In this document: positions 9,594-17,315 of the stretch, one piece after another
Position numbering within the stretch: the stretch's first letter is position 1
How the letters are laid out: every line of letters starts with the position of its first letter
Source: JAFALK01 sp036500605
GTDB taxonomy: Bacteria > Pseudomonadota > Gammaproteobacteria > Burkholderiales > Burkholderiaceae_C
DNA: 64,000 bases
NCBI GenBank assembly: GCA_036500605.1
Contig: DASYBU010000019.1
Span: 1 to 64,000, forward strand
Reading direction: 5' to 3'
Translations under genes and position numbers: made by a program
Notes under the pieces: model-generated
The model's database searches: none
What the model was told of the DNA's origin: nothing
Seen by the model: only the letters and a program-made list of their open reading frames with translations

Positions 9594-10049
9594 ATGGACA
9601 TCCGGCTTGATGACCTGAACGGCCCCGAGATCCAAGCCCTGCTTGAAGAACATCTGGCGAACATGCGCGCCAACTCGCCGCCCGAGAGCGTTCACGCGCT
9701 CGACCTCGACAAACTGCGCCAACCCGAAATCAGCTTCTGGACGGCCTGGCAGGACGGTGCACTGGTCGGCTGCGGCGCGCTCAAGCAGCTCGATGCCACG
9801 CACGGCGAGATCAAGTCGATGCGCACGCCCGATGCACACCGCCGCAGCGGCGCCGGCCGCGCCATGCTGGCGCACCTCGTGGCCGAGGCGCGTACACGCG
9901 GCTACACGCGCCTGAGCCTGGAGACCGGCCCGCAAGAGTCTTTCGCTGCGGCACGCACGCTCTACGCCAGCTTCGGCTTCGAGGAAACCGGCCCGTTCGC
10001 TGACTATCAGCCCGACCCCTTCAGCACCTTCATGACCCTGGTACTCTGA
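9594..10049 (+). CDS. GNAT-family N-acetyltransferase
   Basis: Small acetyl-CoA-dependent N-acetyltransferase of 151 residues. The acetyl-CoA pyrophosphate loop is visible as RRSGAGRAML, preceded by the strand KSMRTP, and the C-terminal part has LSLETGPQESFAAARTLY followed by YASFGF, as in the YafP/PhnO-like GNATs. The substrate cannot be predicted. The gene starts three bases after folD and ends four bases before the hydrolase gene, so it is co-transcribed with both. Confidence 0.88.
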   Translation: MDIRLDDLNGPEIQALLEEHLANMRANSPPESVHALDLDKLRQPEISFWTAWQDGALVGCGALKQLDATHGEIKSMRTPDAHRRSGAGRAMLAHLVAEARTRGYTRLSLETGPQESFAAARTLYASFGFEETGPFADYQPDPFSTFMTLVL

Positions 10050-10053
10050 GCTC

Positions 10054-10806
10054 ATGGCGGTTGAGCAGTTCACGGTTTCCTTCGACGGCCGAACGCTGCA
10101 CGGCGACCACTGGCAGCCTGCTTCGGCGCGTGGCGCTGCCTTGCTCCTGCACGGCGGTGGCCGCTCCAGCAGCGCGGGCCTGGCGCCGGTGCGCCAGTTC
10201 ATGTTCGAGCGCGGCGTCTCCTCGACGGCCTTCGATTTCATCGGCCACGGTCGCACCGGCGGCGAGTTGCTGGGCTCCTCGCTGGCCGAGCGTCTGGCCC
10301 AGCTTTACAAAGTCATCGAGGCCCGCCGGCTGGAACCGCGCCAGCTCGCGCTGATCGGCTTCAGCATGGGCGGCCATGTGGCGGCAGTGGCCTCGACGGC
10401 CTCGGCGGCATCACAGCAAGGTTTTGCCGCGCTGGGCCTGGTCATTCCGGCCGCCTACAGCGCGCAGGCGGCTGAGCTCCGATTCGGCCCGGCGTTCTCG
10501 GCCGCGATCCGCCTGCCGCGCAGTTGGGAAGATTCCAACGCTTTTCACGCGGTGTCGCAATTCAAGGGCCGCTTGCAGATCATTTCGGGTCAATATGACG
10601 CCGTGGTTCCAGCCGAGATTCCTCAGCGCTATTTCAACGTCGCCGTCCATTGCGCCGAGCGTCACCACCACGTCGTCGCCGATTCGGGCCATGACCTCAG
10701 CGCGCAGTTCGCCTTGCAGCCCGAGGCCGAACATCGCGCCCATGATCTGCTGACCCGACTGGCAGCCCCCGTGAACCACCCGTCCCCGCATTCATCCGTC
10801 CAGTGA
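10054..10806 (+). CDS. Alpha/beta hydrolase
   Basis: Serine hydrolase of the alpha/beta fold, 250 residues, with no signal peptide. The nucleophile elbow is GFSMGGH with Ser104; the acid is probably the Asp in SGQYDAVVP and the base the His in DSGHDL. The oxyanion region is LLLHGGGRSS. The length and lack of a large lid resemble small esterases or acyl-peptide hydrolases, but the substrate is not predictable. It lies between the acetyltransferase and prlC with gaps of 4 and 12 bp. Confidence 0.88.
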   Translation: MAVEQFTVSFDGRTLHGDHWQPASARGAALLLHGGGRSSSAGLAPVRQFMFERGVSSTAFDFIGHGRTGGELLGSSLAERLAQLYKVIEARRLEPRQLALIGFSMGGHVAAVASTASAASQQGFAALGLVIPAAYSAQAAELRFGPAFSAAIRLPRSWEDSNAFHAVSQFKGRLQIISGQYDAVVPAEIPQRYFNVAVHCAERHHHVVADSGHDLSAQFALQPEAEHRAHDLLTRLAAPVNHPSPHSSVQ

Positions 10807-10818
10807 GAGCGTTAGACC

Positions 10819-12840
10819 ATGAGCAGCAACCCCCTTCTCTCCACCGACGCCCTGCCGCACTTCGGGCAGATCCAGCCCCAGCACATCGCGCCGGCCATCA
10901 CCGAGCTGCTCGAAGCCGCCAATCAGGCGCTGGAGCTTGCCACCTCCGCCGCCACACCGGCCGATTACGACGCCTTGCTGGCCACGCTCGATGTGCCTTG
11001 CGAGCGCCTGGGCACGGCCTGGGGCGCCGTCGGCCACCTGAACGCCGTGGCCAACACGCCCGAGCTGCGTGAGGCGTACAACGCCATGCTGCCGGCCGTG
11101 ACCGAGTTCTACACGCGACTCGGCGCCAACGAGGCGCTCTACGCCAAGTACAAGGCGATTGCGCAGAGCGCGGCCGCGGCCAGCTTCAGCCCGGCGCGCC
11201 AACAAGTGCTCAAGCACGCGATGCGCGACTTCGTGCTCGGCGGCGCCGAACTGCACGGCGCGGCCAAGGAGCGCTTTGCCGCCATCCAGGAACGCAGCGC
11301 TGATATCGGCCAGCAGTTCTCCGAACACGTGATGGACGCGACGGATGGCTTCGCCTATTACGCCAGCAGCGATGAACTGCGCGGCGTGCCCGCCGATGTG
11401 GTGACTGCAGCGCGCAGCGCAGCCGAGGCCGAAGGCAAGGAAGGCCACAAGCTGACGTTGCATTTCCCGAGCTACATGCCGGTGATGCAGTACGCCGAGG
11501 ACGGCGCGCTGCACGAGCGGCTCTACCGCGCCTATGTCACTCGCGCGAGCGAGTTCGGCAAGCCCGAGCTCGACAACACCGCGCTCGTGCAGGAGCTGCT
11601 GATGCTGCGCCAGGAAGAAGCGCTGCTGCTCGATTTCAAGAACTTCGCCGAGGCCTCGCTGGTCGCCAAGATGGCGCATTCGCCGGCCCAGGTGCTCGAT
11701 TTCCTGCGCGATCTGGCGCGCCGTGCGCGGCCCTTCGCCGAGAAGGACCTGGCCGAACTGCGCGCCTTTGCCGCCGCTGAACTCGGCATGCCTGAGCTGC
11801 AGGCTTGGGACACGGCCTTTGCTTCCGAAAAGCTCAAGCTCGCCCGCTACGCCTTCAGCGATGAAGAGGTGCGGCCCTACTTCACCGCGCCGCGTGTGCT
11901 GGCCGGCCTGTTCGAGATCATCGAGCGCCTGTTCGACGTGAAGATCGTGGAGGAGCCGGCCGAGGTCTGGCATGAGAGCGTCAAGTTCTACCGCCTTGAT
12001 CGAGCCGGCCGCACGATCGGCCAGTTCTACCTCGACCTCTACGCCCGCACCGGCAAGCGGCCCGGCGCGTGGATGGACGAAGTGCGCGGCCGCTGGCTGC
12101 GCCCCGGCGGCACGACGCAGACGCCGGTTGCGCAGCTGGTGTGCAACTTCATGGCGCCCGTCGGCAATAAGCCGGCGCTGCTCACGCATGACGACGTGAC
12201 CACGCTGTTCCATGAGTTCGGCCACGGCCTGCACCATCTGCTCACGCAGGTCGATGAACGCGGCGTGTCGGGCATCTCGGGCGTCGAGTGGGATGCGGTC
12301 GAGCTGCCCAGCCAGTTCATGGAGAACTTCTGCTGGGAATGGGAGGTGCTGCAGCAGCTGACCTCGCATGTGGACACGGGCCAGCCGCTGCCGCGCGAGC
12401 TTTATGAAAAGATGCTCGCCGCCAAGAACTTCCAGAGCGGCATGCAGACGCTGCGCCAGATCGAGTTCGCGCTGTTCGACATGCGCCTGCACGCCGAGCC
12501 CGGCACCGAATCGCGCGTGCAAAGCGTGCTCGACGAGGTGCGCGGCGAGGTGGCGGTGCTGATCCCGCCGGCCTTCAACCGCATGCAGCACAGCTTCTCG
12601 CACATCTTTGCGGGCGGCTACGCGGCCGGCTACTACAGCTACAAATGGGCCGAGCTGCTGAGCGCCGACGCCTGGAGCGCCTTCGAGGAAGAAGGCGTCT
12701 TCAACGCCGAGACCGGCCTGCGCTACCTGAAGAACATCCTTGAGATGGGCGGCTCGCGCGACGCGATGGACAACTTCAAGGCCTTCCGCGGCCGCGAGCC
12801 CACGATCGACGCGCTGCTGCGGCACCAGGGCATGGCCTGA
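10819..12840 (+). CDS. prlC: Oligopeptidase A, M3 family
   Basis: Cytoplasmic zinc metallopeptidase that degrades oligopeptides, including cleaved signal peptides; 673 residues, matching the usual ~680. The zinc site HEFGH spans 465-469, and the family's substrate-binding segment FSHIFAGGYAAGYYSYKWAE is present near the C-terminus. The N-terminal PHFGQIQPQHIAPAI is typical of PrlC. It is the last gene of the folD run. The ~144 bp after it (12841-12984) contain no gene or clear terminator. Confidence 0.96.
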   Translation: MSSNPLLSTDALPHFGQIQPQHIAPAITELLEAANQALELATSAATPADYDALLATLDVPCERLGTAWGAVGHLNAVANTPELREAYNAMLPAVTEFYTRLGANEALYAKYKAIAQSAAAASFSPARQQVLKHAMRDFVLGGAELHGAAKERFAAIQERSADIGQQFSEHVMDATDGFAYYASSDELRGVPADVVTAARSAAEAEGKEGHKLTLHFPSYMPVMQYAEDGALHERLYRAYVTRASEFGKPELDNTALVQELLMLRQEEALLLDFKNFAEASLVAKMAHSPAQVLDFLRDLARRARPFAEKDLAELRAFAAAELGMPELQAWDTAFASEKLKLARYAFSDEEVRPYFTAPRVLAGLFEIIERLFDVKIVEEPAEVWHESVKFYRLDRAGRTIGQFYLDLYARTGKRPGAWMDEVRGRWLRPGGTTQTPVAQLVCNFMAPVGNKPALLTHDDVTTLFHEFGHGLHHLLTQVDERGVSGISGVEWDAVELPSQFMENFCWEWEVLQQLTSHVDTGQPLPRELYEKMLAAKNFQSGMQTLRQIEFALFDMRLHAEPGTESRVQSVLDEVRGEVAVLIPPAFNRMQHSFSHIFAGGYAAGYYSYKWAELLSADAWSAFEEEGVFNAETGLRYLKNILEMGGSRDAMDNFKAFRGREPTIDALLRHQGMA

Positions 12841-12984
12841 GGTTTTTCCGGGCACCTTCAGGTATCGCCCCGCCACTTCCCGAGCTTCGCGCCAGTCCGG
12901 TAGTATTCCGACCGGTTCGTCAGGGAGCGGCTTGTCAAAAATGACCCCGACACACGGCCTCAGGTCCAAGCGTCAGCACGGGGC

Positions 12985-13914
12985 ATGAGCCCGCGATTCT
13001 TCACAGACTGGAAGGTCCGGAGGGCAGCCTTCGCGGCCTCGGCCCTGCTGTTGTCCCTCGCCTCCTGGGCGCAAGCGCCCGCAGCCGCCAGCGCGCCCGC
13101 GCCCGCGCCCATGCGCATCACCTACCCGTCGAGCGAACTGTCGAACGACAGCCGCGGCGACTTCTACGTCAGCCTCCTCAAGCTCTCCCTGAGCAAGGCC
13201 GACATCCCCTTCGATGTGCAACCTGCGCTCAACACCAGCGGCATCATGCGCGCCTTCGTGAGAATGGCCGCGGGCCAGGGTGTCGACGTGATGTGGGCGC
13301 CGGCCACGCCGCAGCTCGATCAGGGTTTTCTGCGCATCCACGTGCCGCTCGACAAGGGCATCCTCGGCTGGCGCATTTTCCTGATCAACCGGAAAGACCT
13401 CAACAGCTTCGCCGCCGTCCATACGCTGGAGCAACTGAAGGCCTTCCCCGCGGGCCAGGTGACGGAATGGGCCGACACGGACATCCTGCGCAGCAACGGC
13501 CTGAGCGTGGTCGAGTCCATGCAGTACAAGGACCTGTTCAAGATGCTGGCCGTCCAGCGTTTTCAGTATCTGCCGCGCGGCATCGGCGAGATCCAGGCCG
13601 AGGCCCGCATCTACGCCGATCTGGGCCTGACCATCGAGCCTCGGCTGGCCGTGCATTACCCGATGTGTGCCTATTTCTTCGTGGCGCGCGATAAGGTCGA
13701 TCTTGCACGGCATCTGGAAACCGGCCTGCGCCGCGCGCTCAAGGATGGCTCCTACGAGAAACTGTTCCAGCAATTCAACGGCCAGGCGATCCAGGCCGCG
13801 CGGCTGGACAGGCGCACGGTCTTCGAGCTCGACAACCCCATCGCGCCGCAGGGGCCGGATTCCGGCCAGAGCGAATGCCGCGATTCGAGCGCAACGCTGC
13901 GCCGCGCCAAATAA
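12985..13914 (+). CDS. Secreted solute-binding-protein-like protein
   Basis: 309 residues with a cleavable signal peptide (about 1-30, ending SWAQA) and a short Ala/Pro linker. The remaining ~270 residues look like a periplasmic type-II binding-protein fold: MRITYPSSE at the start, and blocks such as GVDVMWAPATPQ, GWRIFLINRKDL and VARDKVDLARHLETGLRRALKDGSY that recall family-3 binding proteins. There is no adjacent permease, so it may be an orphan binding protein acting as a sensor or accessory. The ligand is unknown. A small membrane-protein gene follows 30 bp downstream. Confidence 0.7.
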   Translation: MSPRFFTDWKVRRAAFAASALLLSLASWAQAPAAASAPAPAPMRITYPSSELSNDSRGDFYVSLLKLSLSKADIPFDVQPALNTSGIMRAFVRMAAGQGVDVMWAPATPQLDQGFLRIHVPLDKGILGWRIFLINRKDLNSFAAVHTLEQLKAFPAGQVTEWADTDILRSNGLSVVESMQYKDLFKMLAVQRFQYLPRGIGEIQAEARIYADLGLTIEPRLAVHYPMCAYFFVARDKVDLARHLETGLRRALKDGSYEKLFQQFNGQAIQAARLDRRTVFELDNPIAPQGPDSGQSECRDSSATLRRAK

Positions 13915-13944
13915 GGCTTGCCCTCACTCCGGAGACCCCGAGAC

Positions 13945-14334
13945 ATGACGATGAACAACCGCCTCAAGTTCCTTCGCCTCGCGCTGGTCGTGACCGGCCT
14001 CACCGGCCTGGCGCTCTATCCGCTGATGCTCTTCTGGCCCTCGGGCTGGAGCTGGCATGTCGGCCATTCGGACTACCCGCTGATGATGGTCGGCATCTAC
14101 GCGACGCTGGGCGTCTTCCTGCTCCGCGCCGCACGCGACCCGCTGGCGCACCTGAGCCTGATCTGGTTCACCGTCTGGTCCAGCCTCGTGCATGGCGGCA
14201 TCATGGCCTTCCAGGCGCTGAGCGGGGAGCACCAGATGGGCCATCTGATGGGCGACGTGCCCGCGCTGCTGGTGGCCGCGCTCGTGCTGGCCGTGTTGAC
14301 ACCGCGCGGCGGCGCCGCTCGGCCGGCGACCTGA
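13945..14334 (+). CDS. Small integral membrane protein, DUF6632-like
   Basis: 129 residues with four predicted membrane segments (about 8-25, 42-60, 70-90 and 105-122). Conserved-looking motifs are YPLMLFWPSGWSWH, GIYATLGVFLL and WSSLVHGGIM; I recognise the pattern as the DUF6632 family from memory, without a search. The frame is open further upstream, but GGAG at 13931 fits the ATG at 13945. Function is unknown. It lies just downstream of the binding-protein-like gene and ends 7 bp before the convergent FecR gene. Confidence 0.7.
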   Translation: MTMNNRLKFLRLALVVTGLTGLALYPLMLFWPSGWSWHVGHSDYPLMMVGIYATLGVFLLRAARDPLAHLSLIWFTVWSSLVHGGIMAFQALSGEHQMGHLMGDVPALLVAALVLAVLTPRGGAARPAT

Positions 14335-14341
14335 AACCGGC

Positions 14342-15022
14342 TCAGAACGAGCCGAGGCGATCGCGCAGCTTCTTCAGTTCCGCCGCCGAACTGCTGACGG
14401 CCGCCTGGCAGCCGTCACTCTGACCGCAGCGCGTGCTGGCGCCGCTGGCGTCCAGCAGCACCGAAGCCGGCGGATGGATGCCGCGCGTCTTGACGCCTTT
14501 GCTCTGATAGGCCTCGCCGGCCGAGGCCTCAACGCTTTCCTGCGCCTCGACGGCCACCACGCCGCTGAGGACATGCACCTGCGTGCTCTTGTCGCGCGCC
14601 ACCTCGACCATGAACTCGGTGCCGCGCACCGCCGTCACCGCGCTGGGCGTGCGCACCTGCCAGCGGCTCTCGCTCGGCTGCTCGGCCGGCTGCACCTTCT
14701 GGCCCAGCAGGCCCATGTTCAGCAGGAAGCTGGCGCGCCGCGCGGGGCCGGGCTCGAACAGCTCGATCTGGAGCTGGCTGTTGTCGGCCAGCACGAGGCT
14801 CGATCCGTCAACGCAGCGCAGCCGCACGCGCGACTGCGCGCCGGTGCGCAAGCTGGCGCCCACCGCCAGGCCCTGCCCCTTCTTGAGCGGCCCGGTGCCC
14901 ACCAGCTCGGCCTTGCCTTGCACGGCCGCGACCTCGCAGACAGATGCGACTGAGGCCACCGCAGTGGCCGAAACAGTTGCCGAAACAACACCAAGGAAAA
15001 CGAGCAGGGCGCGATGCATCAT
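14342..15022 (-). CDS. Secreted FecR-domain protein (copy 1)
   Basis: 226 residues with a signal peptide (about 1-23) and one FecR domain. Features are RVRLRCVDGSSLVL, DNSQLQIE and the family signature VRTPSAVTAVRGTEF. Unlike sigma-regulator FecR proteins it has no membrane helix after the signal peptide, so it should be free in the periplasm or secreted. The C-terminal tail carries two cysteines (TRCGQSDGCQ) and ends in RLGSF. It is a paralogue of the FecR protein at 20279-20908, with the same Cys pair and RLG ending. It is divergent from the secreted protein and caspase genes. Confidence 0.88.
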   Translation of the reverse strand: MMHRALLVFLGVVSATVSATAVASVASVCEVAAVQGKAELVGTGPLKKGQGLAVGASLRTGAQSRVRLRCVDGSSLVLADNSQLQIELFEPGPARRASFLLNMGLLGQKVQPAEQPSESRWQVRTPSAVTAVRGTEFMVEVARDKSTQVHVLSGVVAVEAQESVEASAGEAYQSKGVKTRGIHPPASVLLDASGASTRCGQSDGCQAAVSSSAAELKKLRDRLGSF

Positions 15023-15078
15023 GGCTCTAGTCTAGCGATCTGAAGCCGCAGAGAATAGCCGTTAGGAGGTGTGATTCG

Positions 15079-15861
15079 ATGAAGCTCTGCAGCATTGCCA
15101 ATCTGACCGTCTCGGGCCTTTGCGCTCTGCTGTGCAGCGGGCCCGTCTGCGCCCAGACGGCCATGCAAAGGCATCTGGACGATTGCATCAGCGTGGCACA
15201 GAAGAGCGACGCGGCGGCAGGCGGCGTGCTGGGTTTTCTCAGTCACTTCAGCGTCAGCGTCAGCCACACCTCGTCAACCGGCCCGGCGCCCCCACCTCCT
15301 CCGCCTCCACCGCCCGACAACCAGCGCTCCTCCGGCATGAGCCCGCTGGCGTCCACCGCAGCCGGCGCCACCATCGGCCTGGCGACGGCCTATTTCAACG
15401 CGATGGGCGACTGCCTGGAAGAGCATCCCGACTGGATGCCCGAGTCCCAGCTCAAGCGCTCGGCCGACTACAAGGCTGCGATGGCTCGCGCCGGCTACGA
15501 GAGCTCGCAAGGCATCGTGATCAAGCCCGAGTCCGTCGACATGCCCGCCGAGGCGCGGCCCGAGACGAGGTTCGAGGTGCACAGCCGCTTCCTCGTGCTC
15601 ACCCCCGATGGCGGCGAGGCCAAGGTGCAGATCGAGCGCAAGCTCTTCGCGATGGTCAATGGCGTCGAGCAGGAGATCACCATTCCCGCGCCGGCCCAGG
15701 AGCGCCGCACGATGCAGGCCGGCGAGCATGAGGACGTCGTCAAGCTCCTGATTCCCAAGGAAGCGCCGCTCGGCACGATCTACCGCGTCGAGTTCAGCAT
15801 CGGCGGGTCGGCTCGCAATGCCGCTGCCACCAGCGTCAGCGGCAGCATCAAGGTCCTATGA
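15079..15861 (+). CDS. Secreted proline-rich hypothetical protein, coupled to caspase
   Basis: 260 residues; no family recognised. A signal peptide (about 1-24, ending VCAQT) is followed by a short region, a run of nine prolines near residue 74-82, and a C-terminal ~110 residues rich in alternating hydrophobic/polar positions (FEVHSRFLVL, KVQIERKLFA, YRVEFSIGG) that suggest a beta-sandwich. An excellent ribosome site (TAGGAGGT) lies 8 nt before the ATG. Its stop overlaps the caspase start by four bases, so the two products are probably made together and may interact. The poly-Pro run could be a spacer or a binding segment. Confidence 0.75.
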   Translation: MKLCSIANLTVSGLCALLCSGPVCAQTAMQRHLDDCISVAQKSDAAAGGVLGFLSHFSVSVSHTSSTGPAPPPPPPPPPDNQRSSGMSPLASTAAGATIGLATAYFNAMGDCLEEHPDWMPESQLKRSADYKAAMARAGYESSQGIVIKPESVDMPAEARPETRFEVHSRFLVLTPDGGEAKVQIERKLFAMVNGVEQEITIPAPAQERRTMQAGEHEDVVKLLIPKEAPLGTIYRVEFSIGGSARNAAATSVSGSIKVL

Positions 15862-17096
15862 GCCTGAGCCGGCGCGCCTGCCTGCTCGCGCCCATCGCCC
15901 TGACCGGCTGTGCTCATGCCGTGATGGGCTATCAGCCTGTCTTTCAGGCGCATGAGGTGCCTGATTCGCTGATCGATACCGTGCGCCAGCGCCTGCATGC
16001 TGAGGGCCTGCGCGAGGCCGACGCCGGCCGCGACATGGTCGGCCGGGTGAGTCTGACCGGCCGCTTCCGCGACGAGGACGAAGCCGACAAGGGCCTGCTG
16101 ATCGTGCGCTCGATCGTCGGCCTGAATTCCAGTTCGCCCTTCTATCCCGAGAACATCGCCGAGCGCCGCTGGGAGAAAGCCGCGCAGGCTGCGCTCTCGC
16201 AGCATGCGAAGGCGCAGGCCGTTCAAGTGCCGCCTTCGCGCAAGCGCGCGCTGGTGATCGGCATCAACCGCTTCATGGACGAAGCGCACCTGCGCCCGCT
16301 GCAAGGCGAGGACGATGCGCGCCTCGTGGCTACACGCCTGCGCGCTGCCGGCTACGCCGTCACGGCGCTGTTCGGCCCGCAAGCCAGCCGCGCCGCGATC
16401 GAAGCGGCCATCGCGCAGATGCGCAAGGATCTCGGCGCCGATGATGTGCTGTTCATCTACATCTCCAGCCACGGCGCATTGCCGCTGCCCTTGCCCGAAG
16501 GCGGTGAATCGAGGCGCATGTCCATCGTCGCCTACGACTCGGGCGATGTGCTGGGCGAACACAGCCCCGATGCCACGGCCTATCTGCTCAAGCTGGAGCG
16601 CAGCAGCGTGCGCGACAGTCTTGTGCAGGATCTCGCCAACGCCCCGACCCGCCAGACCCGCGTGCTGATCGACACCTGCTACAGCGGCGACATGCTCGAC
16701 CCGCTGCCCAGCGCTAATCTTGAGTTCACACGCAATGCAAACGGCGGCCGCGTCGAGCGCGAAAGCATCTCGATGTCCACCTGGGCCGCAATCGCAGAAC
16801 GCACCCGCTCGCGCTACACCTTGCTCACCGCGACCAGTCCCGGCGAACTCGCCCTCGGCCCGCCTTCAGATCGCGGCGTGTTCGCAAGCCCGCTGAATCC
16901 GGCCCGCCAACTGCGCGGCTCGTTCTTCACGCAGACGCTGTTCGAATATCTCGATCGGCATCAGGGCCTGTTGCACCCCGCCTTCGCCGAGGCCAAGGCT
17001 TACACGGCCAACCTCGCCCAAATCGTGACGCGCGGCCAGCAGACACAGACGCCGCGGATGTTGAGCACGATGGAGGATGCACAAGATCGACTTTGA
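15858..17096 (+). CDS. Caspase-family (C14) peptidase, predicted lipoprotein
   Basis: 412-residue caspase-fold cysteine peptidase. The start has a twin-arginine-like SRRAC and a lipobox LTGC with Cys18, so the protein is predicted to be exported and lipidated. The peptidase domain begins near residue 128 (KRALVIGINRF) and contains the catalytic dyad His205 (YISSHGA) and Cys274 (IDTCYSGD), both intact. A region of about 100 residues separates the lipobox from the protease. It is translationally coupled to the upstream secreted protein. Envelope-anchored caspases are unusual because most bacterial orthocaspases are cytoplasmic. Substrate unknown. Confidence 0.88.
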   Translation: MSLSRRACLLAPIALTGCAHAVMGYQPVFQAHEVPDSLIDTVRQRLHAEGLREADAGRDMVGRVSLTGRFRDEDEADKGLLIVRSIVGLNSSSPFYPENIAERRWEKAAQAALSQHAKAQAVQVPPSRKRALVIGINRFMDEAHLRPLQGEDDARLVATRLRAAGYAVTALFGPQASRAAIEAAIAQMRKDLGADDVLFIYISSHGALPLPLPEGGESRRMSIVAYDSGDVLGEHSPDATAYLLKLERSSVRDSLVQDLANAPTRQTRVLIDTCYSGDMLDPLPSANLEFTRNANGGRVERESISMSTWAAIAERTRSRYTLLTATSPGELALGPPSDRGVFASPLNPARQLRGSFFTQTLFEYLDRHQGLLHPAFAEAKAYTANLAQIVTRGQQTQTPRMLSTMEDAQDRL

Positions 17097-17100
17097 CTCG

Positions 17101-17180
17101 TATTCATCCTGTGCATCCTGTCCATCCATGTTCAATTGAATTCAGGTTTTTACATGGATAGACAGGATGCACAGGATAAA
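17101..17180. repeat. Palindromic repeat, copy A
   Basis: Near-perfect inverted repeat: left arm 17101-17131, right arm 17152-17180, with only a few mismatches over ~29 positions and a ~20 bp loop. The repeated unit reads ACATGGAT followed by two ACAGGAT-type words at 9-bp spacing. In this copy the ACATGGAT ends face the loop. It lies between the convergent ends of the caspase and CHASE2-EAL genes. The same unit recurs in copies B and C. It could act as a bidirectional terminator or a REP-like element. Confidence 0.85.
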
Positions 17181-17215
17181 TGCGAAGACGCGCCGGAGGC
17201 CCCGCGCTGACTTGT

Positions 17216-17296
17216 ACTCATCACGTGCATCACGTCAATCCATGTCAATGCGAATTCAGGTATTCAACATGGATTGACGTGATTGACGTGGTGAAT
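17216..17296. repeat. Palindromic repeat, copy B (diverged words)
   Basis: Second hairpin 35 bp after copy A with the same plan: left arm 17216-17245, right arm 17267-17296. The internal words are GACGTG instead of ACAGGAT, and the change is present in both arms, so pairing is largely kept. The loop shares AATTCAGGTATT with the corresponding loop part of copy A. This points to selection or copying that preserves the hairpin rather than the primary sequence. Confidence 0.8.
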
Positions 17297-17315
17297 GCGA
17301 ACGGCCCTGGGTCGA

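Noticed and set aside
17101..17296. Repeats at 17.1-17.3 kb as a CRISPR array
   Set aside because: The repeats are two palindromes with internal 9-bp words, not regularly spaced identical repeats, and no cas genes are present.
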